DNA of 54,214 bases from NCBI RefSeq assembly GCF_000142905.1, contig NW_013657623.1, positions 25,928 to 80,141 of the forward strand, in the 5' to 3' direction. This stretch comes from Thecamonas trahens ATCC 50062 (taxonomy: Eukaryota; Apusozoa; Apusomonadida; Apusomonadidae). The translations under genes and the position numbers were made by a program. Shown piece after piece: positions 1 to 9,653 of this stretch (its first letter is position 1; each line of letters opens with the position of its first letter). The notes below the pieces were generated by a model. The model searched no databases and was not told where the DNA came from. It saw nothing but the letters and a program-made list of their open reading frames with translations.

Positions 1-173
1 ACTTTCCGGGCCTCTCGGTCGTCTACGCCAAGGGCAAGCCACCCACCGTGGTGCTTGACGGCCCTGCAGGCAAGTCCGACCCCATCGCCCTTGAAGACTA
101 CTCGCGCGACGACCTGCGCGCTCTCTTCACTGACGCTCTCGGCCCGCCCGCCGCCGCGGACAACTCGGCCTAA
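1..173 (+). CDS. C-terminal fragment of a Sep15/SelM-like thioredoxin-fold protein (5' end outside window)
   Basis: The open frame reads in from the left edge (codons start at position 3) and ends at TAA 171-173, giving about 56 residues. It has a beta-strand, then GKPPTVVLD, then an acidic helix ending ALFTDAL. This resembles the C-terminal half of the Sep15/SelM family, ER-lumen thioredoxin-fold proteins whose C-terminus has a G-x-x-P-x-L-V-L-x-D turn followed by an amphipathic helix. The redox motif and signal peptide would lie upstream, outside the window. The family call rests on a short stretch. That the frame is coding is better supported than the family name. Confidence 0.45.
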   Translation, partial: FPGLSVVYAKGKPPTVVLDGPAGKSDPIALEDYSRDDLRALFTDALGPPAAADNSA

Positions 174-717
174 GGCGCCGAGCCACGCGAGCTCATTGTC
201 TCGCTCCTCTCCACACTTTTTCTTGACCATCTGGCGCAGCCTGTGCGCCCGCCGCCCTCCGCCCCTCCCTTTCCTGGCGCTTTTGCTCGTCGGCATGATC
301 GTCCCCCCCTGCAGCCCGGGCATTCTCCAGCCAGGCCTGCCGCCCTGACGGCGCAAGGCTCAAACGCGACTCTATCGCGCGCCGAGCGCCCGAGCACCCT
401 CTCCCTCGATCATGCCCGCTGTCTCTCCGCCGGAACCCCGGAGCCGTCCCACCGCCCCCCACCCCCGGCGCACCGCATCGCCCACCCTTGGTCATCAGTT
501 TTCCCCATCATCCGCTCCGTCGACCCGACTGCTTTCACCGTTGAACACCACAGCAGCCTCGCCCGCCTCCCCTCCGCCCGAAAGCCGTGTCGGCCACAGG
601 TCGGCCACAGGTCGGCCACGTGGCTGGCGCGCGACTGGCTGTCGTGCCCCAGCTCCGGCGGCTCCAGAGACGTCTGCAGGCAGAGGCAGACCACTGCACG
701 CCACACCTCCTTCCCCC

Positions 718-1614
718 ATGTCGTGCACCGCGCCCGGCATCCTCACAGCGTGCATGTGGGTGTACGACCACGTGGCGTGGGCGGTGCCTGCTGCTGAGCA
801 CGTTCCCGGCGCCCTGCCCACCGCCCTCGGCGCCTTTGTCTTCTTTGCCGCCCTCAACGTTGCCGTCGGCGCCGTCTCGCGCGCCTGCCTGACCTTTGTG
901 GCCTCGGCGCCGACCAAGGAGCAGGCCAAGTGGAACAACATCGGCACATCGCTGCTGCACTCGCTGCTCATCGGCGTCCTATCCGTCGCCGCCATCGGCG
1001 CTGTCGGCGTCCGCTCCGGCGGTGCCATCGACGTGCTGTACAACTCGGATCCGCTCCTCCGCGCCGTCCTCGCCTTCTCCACGGGCTACTTTTGGTATGA
1101 CACGGCTGACATGGCAATCAACAGGATGTACCTCAACCAGCCCATCGTCTGGTTCCATCATGTCGTTGTCCTCACCCCGTTCACCCTCGCCCTTCTCCTC
1201 GACGCCTACGAGCCCATCCTCGTCATGGGCCTCGTTGTCGAGGCCAACACTGCCCTCCAGCACGCTCGCCGTCTCTTCACCATCCTTCACGCCCGCTCCT
1301 CGCTCGGCTTTACCGTCACTCTCGCCCTCCTCTACGGCTCGTTCATCCCCATCCGCATCGCCCCGCACGCCGCCATCGCCTACGCCGCTATCTGCGCCAC
1401 ACACGCTGGCGCCTTTGCCATCCCCTGGCACGCCGCCGTCGCCATCCTTGGCTCCATCTTTATCACCATCGTCGACTGCGGCATCTTTGTGGTCATGCTC
1501 CGCTCCGACTGGCCCTGGCTCATCGGTCGCGCCCCCCACGCCGCCGCCAGCCTCGAGCCCGTTGGCGTCGATGACCCTGCTGTCACGCACGCCTCCCGCC
1601 ACAAAGCCGACTAA
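718..1614 (+). CDS. TLC-domain multipass membrane protein (TLCD/TMEM56-like)
   Basis: A 298-residue protein. I chose ATG 718 (MSCTAPG...) because the longer frame upstream is Pro/Ser/Arg-rich and looks untranslated. About six to seven hydrophobic segments run through the protein. The TLC (TRAM-LAG1-CLN8) signature is visible: an aromatic-Tyr-Asp pair in FWYDTADM near residue 123, then WFHHVVV about 20 residues later, where the His pair sits at the cytosolic face in this family. It lacks the Lag1 motif of ceramide synthases, so a TLCD-type role in membrane lipid composition is more likely than sphingolipid synthesis. The C-terminal tail is short and hydrophilic. It lies 174 bp upstream of the PRPP synthetase start, same strand. 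The start codon is the least certain part. Confidence 0.75.
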   Translation: MSCTAPGILTACMWVYDHVAWAVPAAEHVPGALPTALGAFVFFAALNVAVGAVSRACLTFVASAPTKEQAKWNNIGTSLLHSLLIGVLSVAAIGAVGVRSGGAIDVLYNSDPLLRAVLAFSTGYFWYDTADMAINRMYLNQPIVWFHHVVVLTPFTLALLLDAYEPILVMGLVVEANTALQHARRLFTILHARSSLGFTVTLALLYGSFIPIRIAPHAAIAYAAICATHAGAFAIPWHAAVAILGSIFITIVDCGIFVVMLRSDWPWLIGRAPHAAASLEPVGVDDPAVTHASRHKAD

Positions 1615-1617
1615 TAT

Positions 1618-1636
1618 CCCCCCCCCCCCCCCCCCC
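1618..1636. repeat. 19-base poly-C tract
   Basis: An uninterrupted run of 19 C directly after the TLC gene stop (TAA 1612-1614), followed by further C/T-rich sequence up to the PRPP synthetase start. Confidence 0.95.
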
Positions 1637-1788
1637 TCCCCGTGCACTCCCGCATGTGACACCAACTGCCGCTGGATCGACACCATCCACGAAATTGCTG
1701 CCAGGTCCCCCCCCCCGTCCTCAGCCCGGGGACATTCGGCAACCCCTCTCTCATCCCTCTCCCCCACCCCCCTCTTCTTGCCCACACT

Positions 1789-2856
1789 ATGGCCGACACC
1801 AAGCCGCCGGTACGCCTCCCCCACCCTCCTTCCCTCTCCCGTCCCCTCCTCCTCCTCTTCCGTGGTCACTCACCTCCTCCCCCTCGCCGCCCATACCCGT
1901 AGCTCTTGCTGTTCTCCGGGTCGTCGAACCCGAAGCTCGCCGAGGCTGTGGCCAAGGCGCTGGACATTTCGCTGGGACGGGTGCTGGTGGACGTCTTCAA
2001 TGACGGCGAGCGGCGAATCGAGATCCACGACTCGGTCCGTGGCTCCCACTGCTTTATCCTCCAGTCGCCGGCCCGGACCGACGTCAATGACCACCTCATG
2101 GAGCTGCTGCTGATGATTCGGACCATGAAGCGGGCGTCTGCTCGCGAGGTCACCGTCGTCATGCCGTACCACCCGTACGCGCGCGCTGACCGCAAGATGC
2201 GCTCGCGGACCCCGATCTCGGCGTCGGACACGGCGCTCATCATCGAGGCGTGCGGCGCCGACCGCGTCCTCTCGGTCGACCTGCACTGCGGGCAGATCCA
2301 GGGCTTCTACACCATTCCGGTCGACAACCTGTATGCCTCAGGTGTCTTTGCCCGCCACTTTGCCGCCATGGCCGAGTCGTTTGACGCTCCGGTCTGCGTC
2401 GTCTCGCCTGACGCCGGCGGTGTCGCCCGCGCCAAGATCTTCATCAATGGCCTCGCTCGCCTCGGCGTCGAGGCCTCGCTGGCCCTGGTTGTCAAGCAGC
2501 GCGCGTCTGCTGGTGTCATTGCCGAGACCACGCTCGTCGGATCAGAGAACGTTGCCGGCTCCATTGCTCTTGTCGTTGACGACATGCTCGACACCTGCGG
2601 CACCCTCTGCCGCTGCACTGACGAGCTCCTCGCCGCCGGCGCCGTCCGCGTCTACGCCGCTGCCTCTCACGGCCTCTTCTCCAAGGATGCTCTCGACAAG
2701 ATTGCAAACTCGTCGCTTGTCGAGCTCATCGTCACCGACACCATTCCGCTTCCCGAGGGCGCGCCCGACAAGATCGTCCAGCTCTCCGTCGCCTCGCTCC
2801 TGGCCGACGCCATCTCGTGCGTCGCCACGGGCCAGAGTGTCTCCTCGCTCTTCTAG
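1789..2856 (+). CDS. PRPS: Ribose-phosphate pyrophosphokinase (PRPP synthetase), two exons
   Basis: Makes 5-phosphoribosyl-1-pyrophosphate from ribose-5-phosphate and ATP, the precursor of purines, pyrimidines, NAD, His and Trp. The large exon (1903-2856) has no ATG at its head. Joining seven codons from ATG 1789 (MADTKPP, ending 1809) across a GT-AG intron gives a 324-residue protein, the normal length. Visible family features: FSGSSNPKLAEAVAKAL at the N-terminus, the FNDGERRIEI loop, YHPYARADRK (ATP/flexible region), DLHCGQIQGFY, SPDAGGVARAK and the PRPP-binding loop VVDDMLDTCGTL. The DLH...Q and SPDAGG motifs fit class I enzymes. The intron is phase 0. Stop TAG 2854-2856. Confidence 0.95.
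1810..1902 (+). other. Intron of the PRPP synthetase gene (93 bp)
   Basis: Begins GTACGCC and ends CCCGTAG, with a C/T-rich body. Removing it joins ATG GCC GAC ACC AAG CCG CCG to CTC TTG CTG TTC in phase 0 and restores the N-terminal strand of the enzyme. Confidence 0.85.
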
Positions 2857-3036
2857 CTTCCTCGCTCCCTTCCCTCTCCCGCTAGTCCGCGCTTCCTCGC
2901 GTATTTTGGCTCCTCTCGGCCCCTAACACCTTCCCCTCAGCAAACACCTGGGCCGGCCTCTTGCTACAGCACCCGCACCTGACCCGCACCTGACCCGCAC
3001 CTGACCCGCAGTTGCTGGCACGGTGGGCGCGCGGGC

Positions 3037-3044
3037 AAAAAAAA
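3037..3044 (-). terminator. RNA polymerase III terminator of tRNA-Ser (minus copy)
   Basis: A T8 run on the minus strand, beginning five bases past the 3' end of the tRNA. This is the usual pol III stop signal. Confidence 0.7.
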
Positions 3045-3048
3045 GAAA

Positions 3049-3130
3049 CGTCAGCTAGAGGATTCGAACCTCTGCTCCCATCGGGAACTTGATTTCGAAT
3101 CAAGCGCCTTAACCGCTCGGCCAAACTGAC
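3049..3130 (-). tRNA. tRNA-Ser(CGA): tRNA-Ser, anticodon CGA
   Basis: 82 nt, class II. Acceptor GTCAGTT pairs with AGCTGAC and is followed by discriminator G. The anticodon loop TTCGAAA gives CGA (reads UCG), flanked by a CTTGA/TCAAG stem. There is a long variable arm (TTCCCGATGGGAGC) and a T-loop TTCGAAT. Neither an intron nor an encoded CCA is present. UCG is very common in the proteins of this window. The gene is identical to the copy at 5982-6063 but opposite in orientation. Confidence 0.97.
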
Positions 3131-3330
3131 TGGATATATGAGAGACGGACCAACCTTGAGCCTTTATAGTGTCTACTGGATTGCAGCATCAAAGGAATGA
3201 CGGAAGACCACGTGCACGACCAAGCCCGACCTCGACAGAGACTGTCGGTTGCTCTGATCGTGGTGGCTGAGGGTAGACACTCCGACTTTGACCACCTCAC
3301 TCCCCCTCTTACTCCCCGAGTCGAGTGACC

Positions 3331-4218
3331 ATGGCAAGCGGGCTGGCCAAGTATACGCTGCCGACGACAAGCAAGCTCTCGCCGCTGGTGGTGCGGGTGC
3401 TCGGGCTCAACCCGGGACCGTTCACCCTCGGCGGGACGAACACCTATGTGGTGGGGAACGGGACGGAACGGGCACTGGTGGACACGGGCGAGGGCAAGGA
3501 CGGATACCTCGAGGCGCTGAGTCAGGCGCTGGTGGACGAAGGCGTTGAGCGGATCTCGCCCATTCTCCTCACCCATCACCACCACGATCACGTCGGCGGA
3601 CTGGCGCAGCTCGCGGCGGCCAACTCGAGCCTCTTCGACCTCTCGCGGGTGTACAAGCTCCCGCATGCCGACGACAGCAGCTGGACCCCCGAGGGTGTCG
3701 CCGTCCACCCGCTGGCGGACGGTGATGAGTTCGCCGTCGATGGCGCAACGCTGCGGGTTGTCGCCACGCCGGGACACACGCCGGATTCGATTTCGCTCGT
3801 CCTTGACGAGGAGGGCGCGGTGCTGACGGGCGACACCGTGCTCGGCTCAGGCTCCACGACGGTCTTTACGGATCTGAGCGGGTACATGGTCTCACTGCGG
3901 CGGCTGATGGCGCTGCTACCGGACGAGAGCCCCGCGCGGCTGTATCCGGCCCACGGCCAGGTTGTCGACGATGGCAGGGCGCTCATTGCTGACTACATCC
4001 ACCACCGCGAGGAGCGCGAAGCCCAGATCCTGCAAGCTGTGCAGACCGCGGGCGAGACCGGCGTCACAACAGCAGATATTGTGGCCTCGCTCTACGCCGG
4101 TTACCCCGCCAAAGTCCTCGGCGCTGCCGCCCGCGGCGTCGATCTTCATCTCACCAAGCTTGCTGACGACGGGCTGGTGGCTTGGTCGCCTGGCGGCTTG
4201 GCAGTCTCTCTCAAGTAG
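3331..4218 (+). CDS. LACTB2: Metallo-beta-lactamase-fold nuclease, LACTB2-like
   Basis: 295 residues, close to the 288 of animal LACTB2, an endoribonuclease acting on single-stranded RNA in mitochondria. Start ATG 3331. Metal ligands of the fold are visible: THHHHDH at residues 81-87, then GHTPDS (third His), LTGDTVLG (bridging Asp) and YPAHG (last His). The C-terminal ~90 residues are helical, with a winged-helix-like end (TTADIVASLY... LTKLADDGLVAW), as in LACTB2. The N-terminal GLNPGPFTLGGTNTY strand is also typical. No clear targeting sequence is seen. It lies between two inverted tRNA-Ser genes. The nuclease function is by family only. Confidence 0.85.
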   Translation: MASGLAKYTLPTTSKLSPLVVRVLGLNPGPFTLGGTNTYVVGNGTERALVDTGEGKDGYLEALSQALVDEGVERISPILLTHHHHDHVGGLAQLAAANSSLFDLSRVYKLPHADDSSWTPEGVAVHPLADGDEFAVDGATLRVVATPGHTPDSISLVLDEEGAVLTGDTVLGSGSTTVFTDLSGYMVSLRRLMALLPDESPARLYPAHGQVVDDGRALIADYIHHREEREAQILQAVQTAGETGVTTADIVASLYAGYPAKVLGAAARGVDLHLTKLADDGLVAWSPGGLAVSLK

Positions 4219-4390
4219 CCGGTAAAGGCATGCGATGAACTCTCTAGGCGGCGCTGTTCTCGGAATCAGCGCGAACGACTTGCTTGGCACTGAAGTTCGC
4301 TGGCCACTGGCACCTGACGCCATTGCAAGAAGCCGGAAGCTCAGGCAGCGCGCGTGGAACAAATCGCCTTGCGGGAGTGACCGCCGAGGC

Positions 4391-5926
4391 ATGGGTATGG
4401 AGAGCTTGGGGAGAGTACGACAACGATGGAGAGCGGTCACGAGGTGGCTGGTCGTTGTTGTCGTCGCCGTCGTCGCAGTTGGACGGGTGACCGGTGCTCG
4501 GTGTGTCTTTGGTCCGCCGGCCGAGGCCCGCAGCTTGGAAGCTGATCGGTTCCGAGGCAATGCGTTCTTCTTCTTCCAATCGGGCACGTTGACGGAGGTG
4601 ACGGTCGAGTTTGCCGGCCCGGTGCGGATTGTGGTCATCGAGCGCGAGGCTACAGCGTCAGATGGCGGCAGCTTGGCGGCGACGACTGTGTGGGATGCCG
4701 AGGCCGTCGCTGTCGTTACTGATGTTTCGGGCGTGTACGCGGTCGCGCTCGAGGTGGAGGTGGAGGCCGGCAAGATCTACACCATTGGCGCGGCGTGGCG
4801 CGGCCATCGTGCGTACACCGTCCACGCTTTTGCCGGCACGCGGTTCCCGGCATGCGCTAGCTGGGAGCACGGCGTCGGTCAGAACAATGTCGCCGTAGGC
4901 GGCAAGCTCAACGACCTGGCACCTGCGGCCACGAATGTGTACGCCATCGGATGGACGCTTGAGCCGGCAAGCGGGAGCCCGCTTGCCGCCGGGCCCTGTC
5001 CCACCTTCTTTGATCACGTGGCGTGCAGCAACTCGAGCTGCGGCGGAACAGCCGGATGCTCCTGCAGTCCGTCGAGGGGCAGCCTCAATCCGTACGACTG
5101 CTCGCCGATTGGAGTCGGAGACCTGCAGTGCGCCTACCATCCGTCGGTCCTTGACTTGGCGGCACTCACGGGCATCATCTACACCAACACGCCCGGATCC
5201 ACATACGTCAACTCGGTGCGGTGCAGCTGGAGGCTCACAGCGTCGAGCGCAGCGAGCCAGACGACGATCACATTCCACGCCGTCGAGACCGAGGCTGGCG
5301 CTGACGTCTTTGAGGTGTACTCGGGCGATGCGCGATACGGGGTGTACTCGGGAACCTCGATCGCCAACTTTGAGATTACCCTTTGCTCTCCGGTCCGCCT
5401 GCAGTTTATCGCCGACGAGATCCGGAGCCGACGCGGGGTGGCAGTCTCGTGGGCCATTACGCCTGCACCAAGCCCGTGCGTAGAGACAGGTCCGCGATCG
5501 ACGCCGTTTGGCGAGGCGCCACCGGCGACCAGTGGCGGGTCCGGCGCTGATGCCGCGAACGGGCGGGGAGCCGTCTCGTCGACGTCGTCGTCGTCCACGC
5601 AGCACGTTCCGGTCGCGATTACGGTTTCGGTCCTGATTGTGGTCATAGCCACCGCATGTGTGGTGTTCTATGCCGTATGGCGCCGCTCACATCGGCCGGC
5701 CAGGCCGGACGTCGCGCCGCGCGAGCAGGCACGTCTCTCGGCCTGGCGCCGGCGCGCCAGCAGACCGCCGGCGTATGCCTCACCAAGCGCATCTGGCGAG
5801 TCTGATGCGAGCGAAGCGCTAGCGCAAGAGTCCGAGATTGACTTAACGAGTGCGACAAGTGGCACCGAGAGCGATCCGCCGCCGTACGACGTGGTCGCGC
5901 GCTGGCGGCGTAGCGACTCGGTCTGA
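4391..5926 (+). CDS. Single-pass type I membrane protein with a CUB domain
   Basis: About 511 residues from ATG 4391. An in-frame ATG at 4235 would add 52 residues, and ATG 4397 is also possible. I prefer 4391/4397 because they place a signal peptide (LVVVVVAVVAVG) at the N-terminus. The ectodomain has a ~150-residue beta-rich region, then a Cys-rich stretch (SCGGTAGCSCSP). A CUB domain follows, with NSVRCSWRL, an acidic DVFEVYSGD strand and ITLCSPVRLQF. A Ser-rich stalk leads to one membrane span (about 20 residues including VAITVSVLIVVIATACVV). The cytosolic tail is basic, then acidic, ending near PPPYDVV, a PPxY motif that WW-domain proteins such as NEDD4 ligases bind. The ligand is unknown. 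Confidence 0.75.
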   Translation: MGMESLGRVRQRWRAVTRWLVVVVVAVVAVGRVTGARCVFGPPAEARSLEADRFRGNAFFFFQSGTLTEVTVEFAGPVRIVVIEREATASDGGSLAATTVWDAEAVAVVTDVSGVYAVALEVEVEAGKIYTIGAAWRGHRAYTVHAFAGTRFPACASWEHGVGQNNVAVGGKLNDLAPAATNVYAIGWTLEPASGSPLAAGPCPTFFDHVACSNSSCGGTAGCSCSPSRGSLNPYDCSPIGVGDLQCAYHPSVLDLAALTGIIYTNTPGSTYVNSVRCSWRLTASSAASQTTITFHAVETEAGADVFEVYSGDARYGVYSGTSIANFEITLCSPVRLQFIADEIRSRRGVAVSWAITPAPSPCVETGPRSTPFGEAPPATSGGSGADAANGRGAVSSTSSSSTQHVPVAITVSVLIVVIATACVVFYAVWRRSHRPARPDVAPREQARLSAWRRRASRPPAYASPSASGESDASEALAQESEIDLTSATSGTESDPPPYDVVARWRRSDSV

Positions 5927-5981
5927 GGCAAAGCAGTGTCTAGAATAATTACCGTACAATGGTCCGTCTTTCACATATCCA

Positions 5982-6063
5982 GTCAGTTTGGCCGAGCGGT
6001 TAAGGCGCTTGATTCGAAATCAAGTTCCCGATGGGAGCAGAGGTTCGAATCCTCTAGCTGACG
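5982..6063 (+). tRNA. tRNA-Ser(CGA): tRNA-Ser, anticodon CGA
   Basis: 82 nt, identical to the minus-strand copy at 3049-3130. It has the same GTCAGTT/AGCTGAC acceptor, CGA anticodon and long variable arm. It lies 55 bp past the CUB gene stop and about 370 bp before the H+-ATPase 5' splice site. Confidence 0.97.
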
Positions 6064-6068
6064 TTTCC

Positions 6069-6077
6069 TTTTTTTTT
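6069..6077 (+). terminator. RNA polymerase III terminator of tRNA-Ser (plus copy)
   Basis: A T9 run starting six bases after the tRNA 3' end. Confidence 0.7.
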
Positions 6078-6429
6078 GCCCGCGCGCCCACCCTCATCCT
6101 TTCATAACACCCTCTCTCATCGCTGTCCTCCTTCTCTTCATCGAGCTCATGACCCCCCCCCTCCTCCCTCTCGTTCTCACCCTCCTAAGGGAGCGCTCTA
6201 CCACATAGGGCGCATGAACCTGTCTCGGAACCACATGATTCGATTCGAAGACGCGAAAGCGCCGCACCCTCGCTGTCACATGCAGCTTCAATCAACGACC
6301 ATGACTCCGGTGTTGGGTGCGATTTTCGGACGAAGAAAGAGAGCGACCAGTTTTTCGTGCACCTCCAGGCGGCGACGACACGGCAGCAGCACAACGCGCA
6401 GCTGCGCCACACTTGACCTCGAAGCCACG

Positions 6430-9400
6430 AGTACGCCCTCTCTCCCCTTCCCCACGCCCCCTCCTCTCTCTCCCCCCCTCCCCTCTCCCCCCTCCCTCCT
6501 CCCAGCTGCGCTCGCCCTCGACCGCGCCCCTCCCCCTGTGTTTGACCGTCTGTCTGATGGCGGTGCGCGTGACCTGTGACCGCTGACTGCCGCCGTACGA
6601 CCTGCAGCCTCCCCCCCCCCCTCCCCTCCGCCCCCCCTCCCCATCCCGCCTCTTCGCGCATACTAACCGCTCCTCTCCTCTCCCTCAGTGTCCAACAACG
6701 ACTTCTTTGGCTCGATCAACTCGGACGGGCTGACCGAGCGGTCGCCGCTGGTCCGGCCGGCACAGGCGGGCGGTAGCAACGCCAAGGTCGATCCGTACTC
6801 ATCGCTCTTCCCGGCGAGTGATGAGGTTGCGGCGCAGGGGCTCTCATCGATGGAGGCGCAGGTTCGGCTGGAGCGTGTTGGGCCGAACGCGCTGGAAGAG
6901 AACGAGAAGCCGTGGTGGAAGCTCCTGCTCTCGTTCTACATTGGCCCGATGGCGTATCTCATCGAGCTTGCGGTGGTGGTCACGCTGGCGCTGCGCGACT
7001 GGGCCGACTTTGGCGTCCTCTTTGGCCTGCTCAACATCAATGCAGGCATTGGGTTCTACGAGGCGAACAAGGCTGGCAACGCGGTGGCGGCGCTCAAGTC
7101 TGCGCTCACGCCTGTGGCCATGGTCAAGCGCGACGGCGAGTGGACAGAAATTGACAAGGCCAACCTTGTGCCTGGCGACCTCATCCGGCTCCGGATGGGC
7201 GACGTGGTGCCTGCCGACTGCATCCTGCTTCCGCTGGCCAACGCGACAGACGTGCTGGAGATTGACCAGGCGGCGCTGACGGGCGAGTCGATTCCGGCCA
7301 AGAAGGCCTCGGGCGACCTGTGCTACGCGGGATCGTCGGTCAAGCGCGGTGATGGCGACGCATGGGTCAAGGCGACCGGCAAGCAGTCGTTCTTTGGCAA
7401 GTCTGCGGCGCTGATTGCAGGCGTGGAGGCCAAGTCTCACTTTGAGCAGGTGCTCGAGTCGATCACCAAGGTCCTCATTGCGGTGGCATTTGTCCTGGTC
7501 ACGGCGCTCATTGTGGCGCGGGTCATCCAGCAGTCGACTGCCAAGGGCAAGGACCTCAACGGCAAGTTTATGGGTAACCTGACCAAGCAGGCCCTGGTTC
7601 TGCTTGTGGCGTCGATTCCGATTGCGCTGCCTGCAGTGTCGACAGGAACGATGGCCATTGGCGCAAGGACGCTGTCCAAGGAGAACGTCATTGTCTCGCG
7701 GCTGTCGGCCATCGAGGAGATGGCTGCAGTCGACATTCTGTGCTCGGACAAGACAGGGACGCTGACCAAGAACGAGCTGACGCTCGACGACCCGTGGCTC
7801 AACCCGATCCACCCGGAGCTGACGCGGGCGGACATTGTGCTGGCGTCTGCGCTCGGGTGCGACCCGGACCCTGCGAATGCCAAGGATGCCATCGACTCGT
7901 GCATTCTGGAGTCTGCGGCGCGCGAGCTCGACGCAGGTTTCCTCTCTGCGCACCACGTGCTCTCGCACGAGGCGTTCAACCCGGTGACCAAGCGGACAAT
8001 GGGCGAGGTGGAGGACCCCAACGGGCGGCGGTTCCGGGTGTGCAAGGGCGCGCCGCAGGTCCTGTTCAACCTCACCAACGAGGACGGCTCGACCACCTTT
8101 GACGCTGGCGACCGCGGGCGGGTCAACCAGGCCATGGAGGAGCTTGCCGAGCGCGGGCTGCGGCCGGTGGGCGTGGCATGGGAGGTTGACGGAACATGGC
8201 AGTACCTCGGCCTGCTCTCGTTCCTCGACCCGCCGCGCGACGACACCAAGACCACCATCGAGCAGGCCAACGAGCTCGGCGTCGAGGTCCGGATGATCAC
8301 CGGCGACCACGTGGCCATTGCCAAGGAGACGTGCCGGCGGCTGGGCATGGGCTCGGACATCCAGGGCTCCGAGTTCTTCCGCCGCATGCACGAGGAGACC
8401 GACGAGTACATTGCGCAGGTGATCGAGGAGGCCGACGGCTTTGGCGAGGTCCTTCCCGAGGACAAGTACGCCGTGGTGGACATTCTCATGCAGAACGGGC
8501 ACGTGTGCGGCATGACTGGTGACGGCGTCAACGACGCGCCGGCGCTCAAGCGGGCTGACGTCGGCATTGCCGTCGAGGGCTGCACCTCGGCGGCACGGGC
8601 CGCCTCCGACTTTGTCATCCTCTCGCCGGGCCTCTCGGTCATCATTCTGGCCATCAATCTGTCGCGGACCATTTTCTCGCGCATGCGCAACTATGTCATC
8701 TACCGGGTTGCCTCTTCGCTGTACGTCCTCATGTTTGTCTTCCTCGCCGTTGTCGTGTACAACGTCGAGATCCCGGCGCTCGTCCTCGTCCTCATCACGC
8801 TCCTCAATGACGGAACTATTATGACTATTGCTTACGACAATGTGCCCATTTCGCCGCGCCCGGTCGAGTGGCGGCTGGTCCGCGTCGTCATCATTGCCAT
8901 TGTGCTCGGCGTGCTCGGCGTGGCCGAGTCGTCGGCCGCGGTCTTCCTCTCGCACACCCACGGCTACGGGTTCAACCTCGGCCGCAAGATTGACGTGCCG
9001 ACCTCCAACGGCGCTACGATGCAGATTAACGACAAGACGTACGAGGACAACCAGCGGTCGACGGTCGCGTACCTCGCCCTCTCGCTCGGTGGCCAGCTCT
9101 CCATCTTTATCGCTCGCACCCCGTCGTTCTTCTTCACCCGGGCGCCGGCGGCTCTCCTTGCCGGCGCCGTGGCCTTTGCCGCCCTCGCCGCCTCGCTCCT
9201 CGCTCGGTACTGGCCGTTTGGCCAGGACCTGGAGGGCATCTCGTGGTCGGACATTGGCGCCGTCTGGGTCATCATTCTTGTTATGGTTGTCGTCAAGGAC
9301 ATTGCTAAGGTCATCGTCTACAAGATCCTTGACTCTGCCGAGGCCCGCCTCGGCTCGTCGTCGACCGAGTCGCGGCTCGAGGACCGGGTTATGGCCTTTG

Positions 9401-9495
9401 CCACCGTCGATCGCGATGCCGTCCGCCCTGACCTCCGCTTCTTTGCCCTTCCCATCTCGGATCGCATTGCTCCGCTCCCGTACTCGACGATTTAA
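6430..9495 (+). CDS. Plasma-membrane type P-type H+-ATPase (P3A), start codon split by an intron
   Basis: Pumps protons out of the cell using ATP. The body is about 935 residues (6689-9495), typical of P3A pumps. Motifs: LTGES in the actuator domain, CSDKTGTLT with the phosphorylated Asp at about residue 354, KGAPQ for ATP binding, MITGDH, and MTGDGVNDAPAL at the hinge. Ten hydrophobic segments are arranged as in fungal and plant pumps, with IPIALPAV before the phosphorylation site. The exon has no ATG at its head: it begins TG TCC AAC AAC after CCCTCAG, and the base before the donor at 6431 is A, so splicing creates ATG. The same frame continues upstream to ATGs at 6301, 6280, 6232 and 6214, so a longer N-terminus cannot be excluded. 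No long C-terminal autoinhibitory tail is obvious. Confidence 0.92.
6431..6688 (+). other. Intron of the H+-ATPase gene (258 bp)
   Basis: Begins GTACGCC and ends CCCTCAG, with a long C/T tract and a textbook branch site TACTAAC at 6661-6667, 21 bases before the acceptor AG. Donor and acceptor join A to TG. Confidence 0.8.
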
Positions 9496-9653
9496 AGCCA
9501 CTACACTTGGCAGCCCTCTGCGCATCGTCGCGCAAGCCACGTTGTGGCCCGGCGGCTGGGCGAGTGGCATCCATCCATATTGCCCGAGCCAGGAGGAAGG
9601 GGGAGGGGGTGGGGGCGGGGCGGGGGCGCAAGAAGCAAGACGTGACGCCGGAC

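Larger units (their letters stand above)
3022..3153. repeat. Left arm of a ~130-bp inverted repeat carrying tRNA-Ser
   Basis: The reverse complement of this segment matches 5960-6092 through the tRNA and about 20-28 bp of flank on each side (TGGTCCGTCT upstream, the poly-T and GCCCGCGCGCCCACC downstream), with only a few substitutions and one length change in the T run. Confidence 0.9.
5960..6092. repeat. Right arm of the tRNA-Ser inverted repeat
   Basis: Inverted partner of 3022-3153. The two arms enclose the LACTB2-like and CUB genes. Similarity ends abruptly on both sides. Confidence 0.9.

Noticed and set aside
412-717. Longer N-terminus for the first TLC protein
   Set aside because: The 102 extra codons are Pro/Ser/Arg low-complexity typical of C-rich leader DNA, with a direct repeat (GTCGGCCACAG). 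The membrane protein begins sensibly at ATG 718.
6844-9570. A 908-codon open frame on the minus strand opposite the H+-ATPase
   Set aside because: It mirrors the strongly biased codons of the pump gene (third-position G/C gives few antisense stops). The sense strand has unmistakable P-type ATPase motifs and the antisense protein has none.
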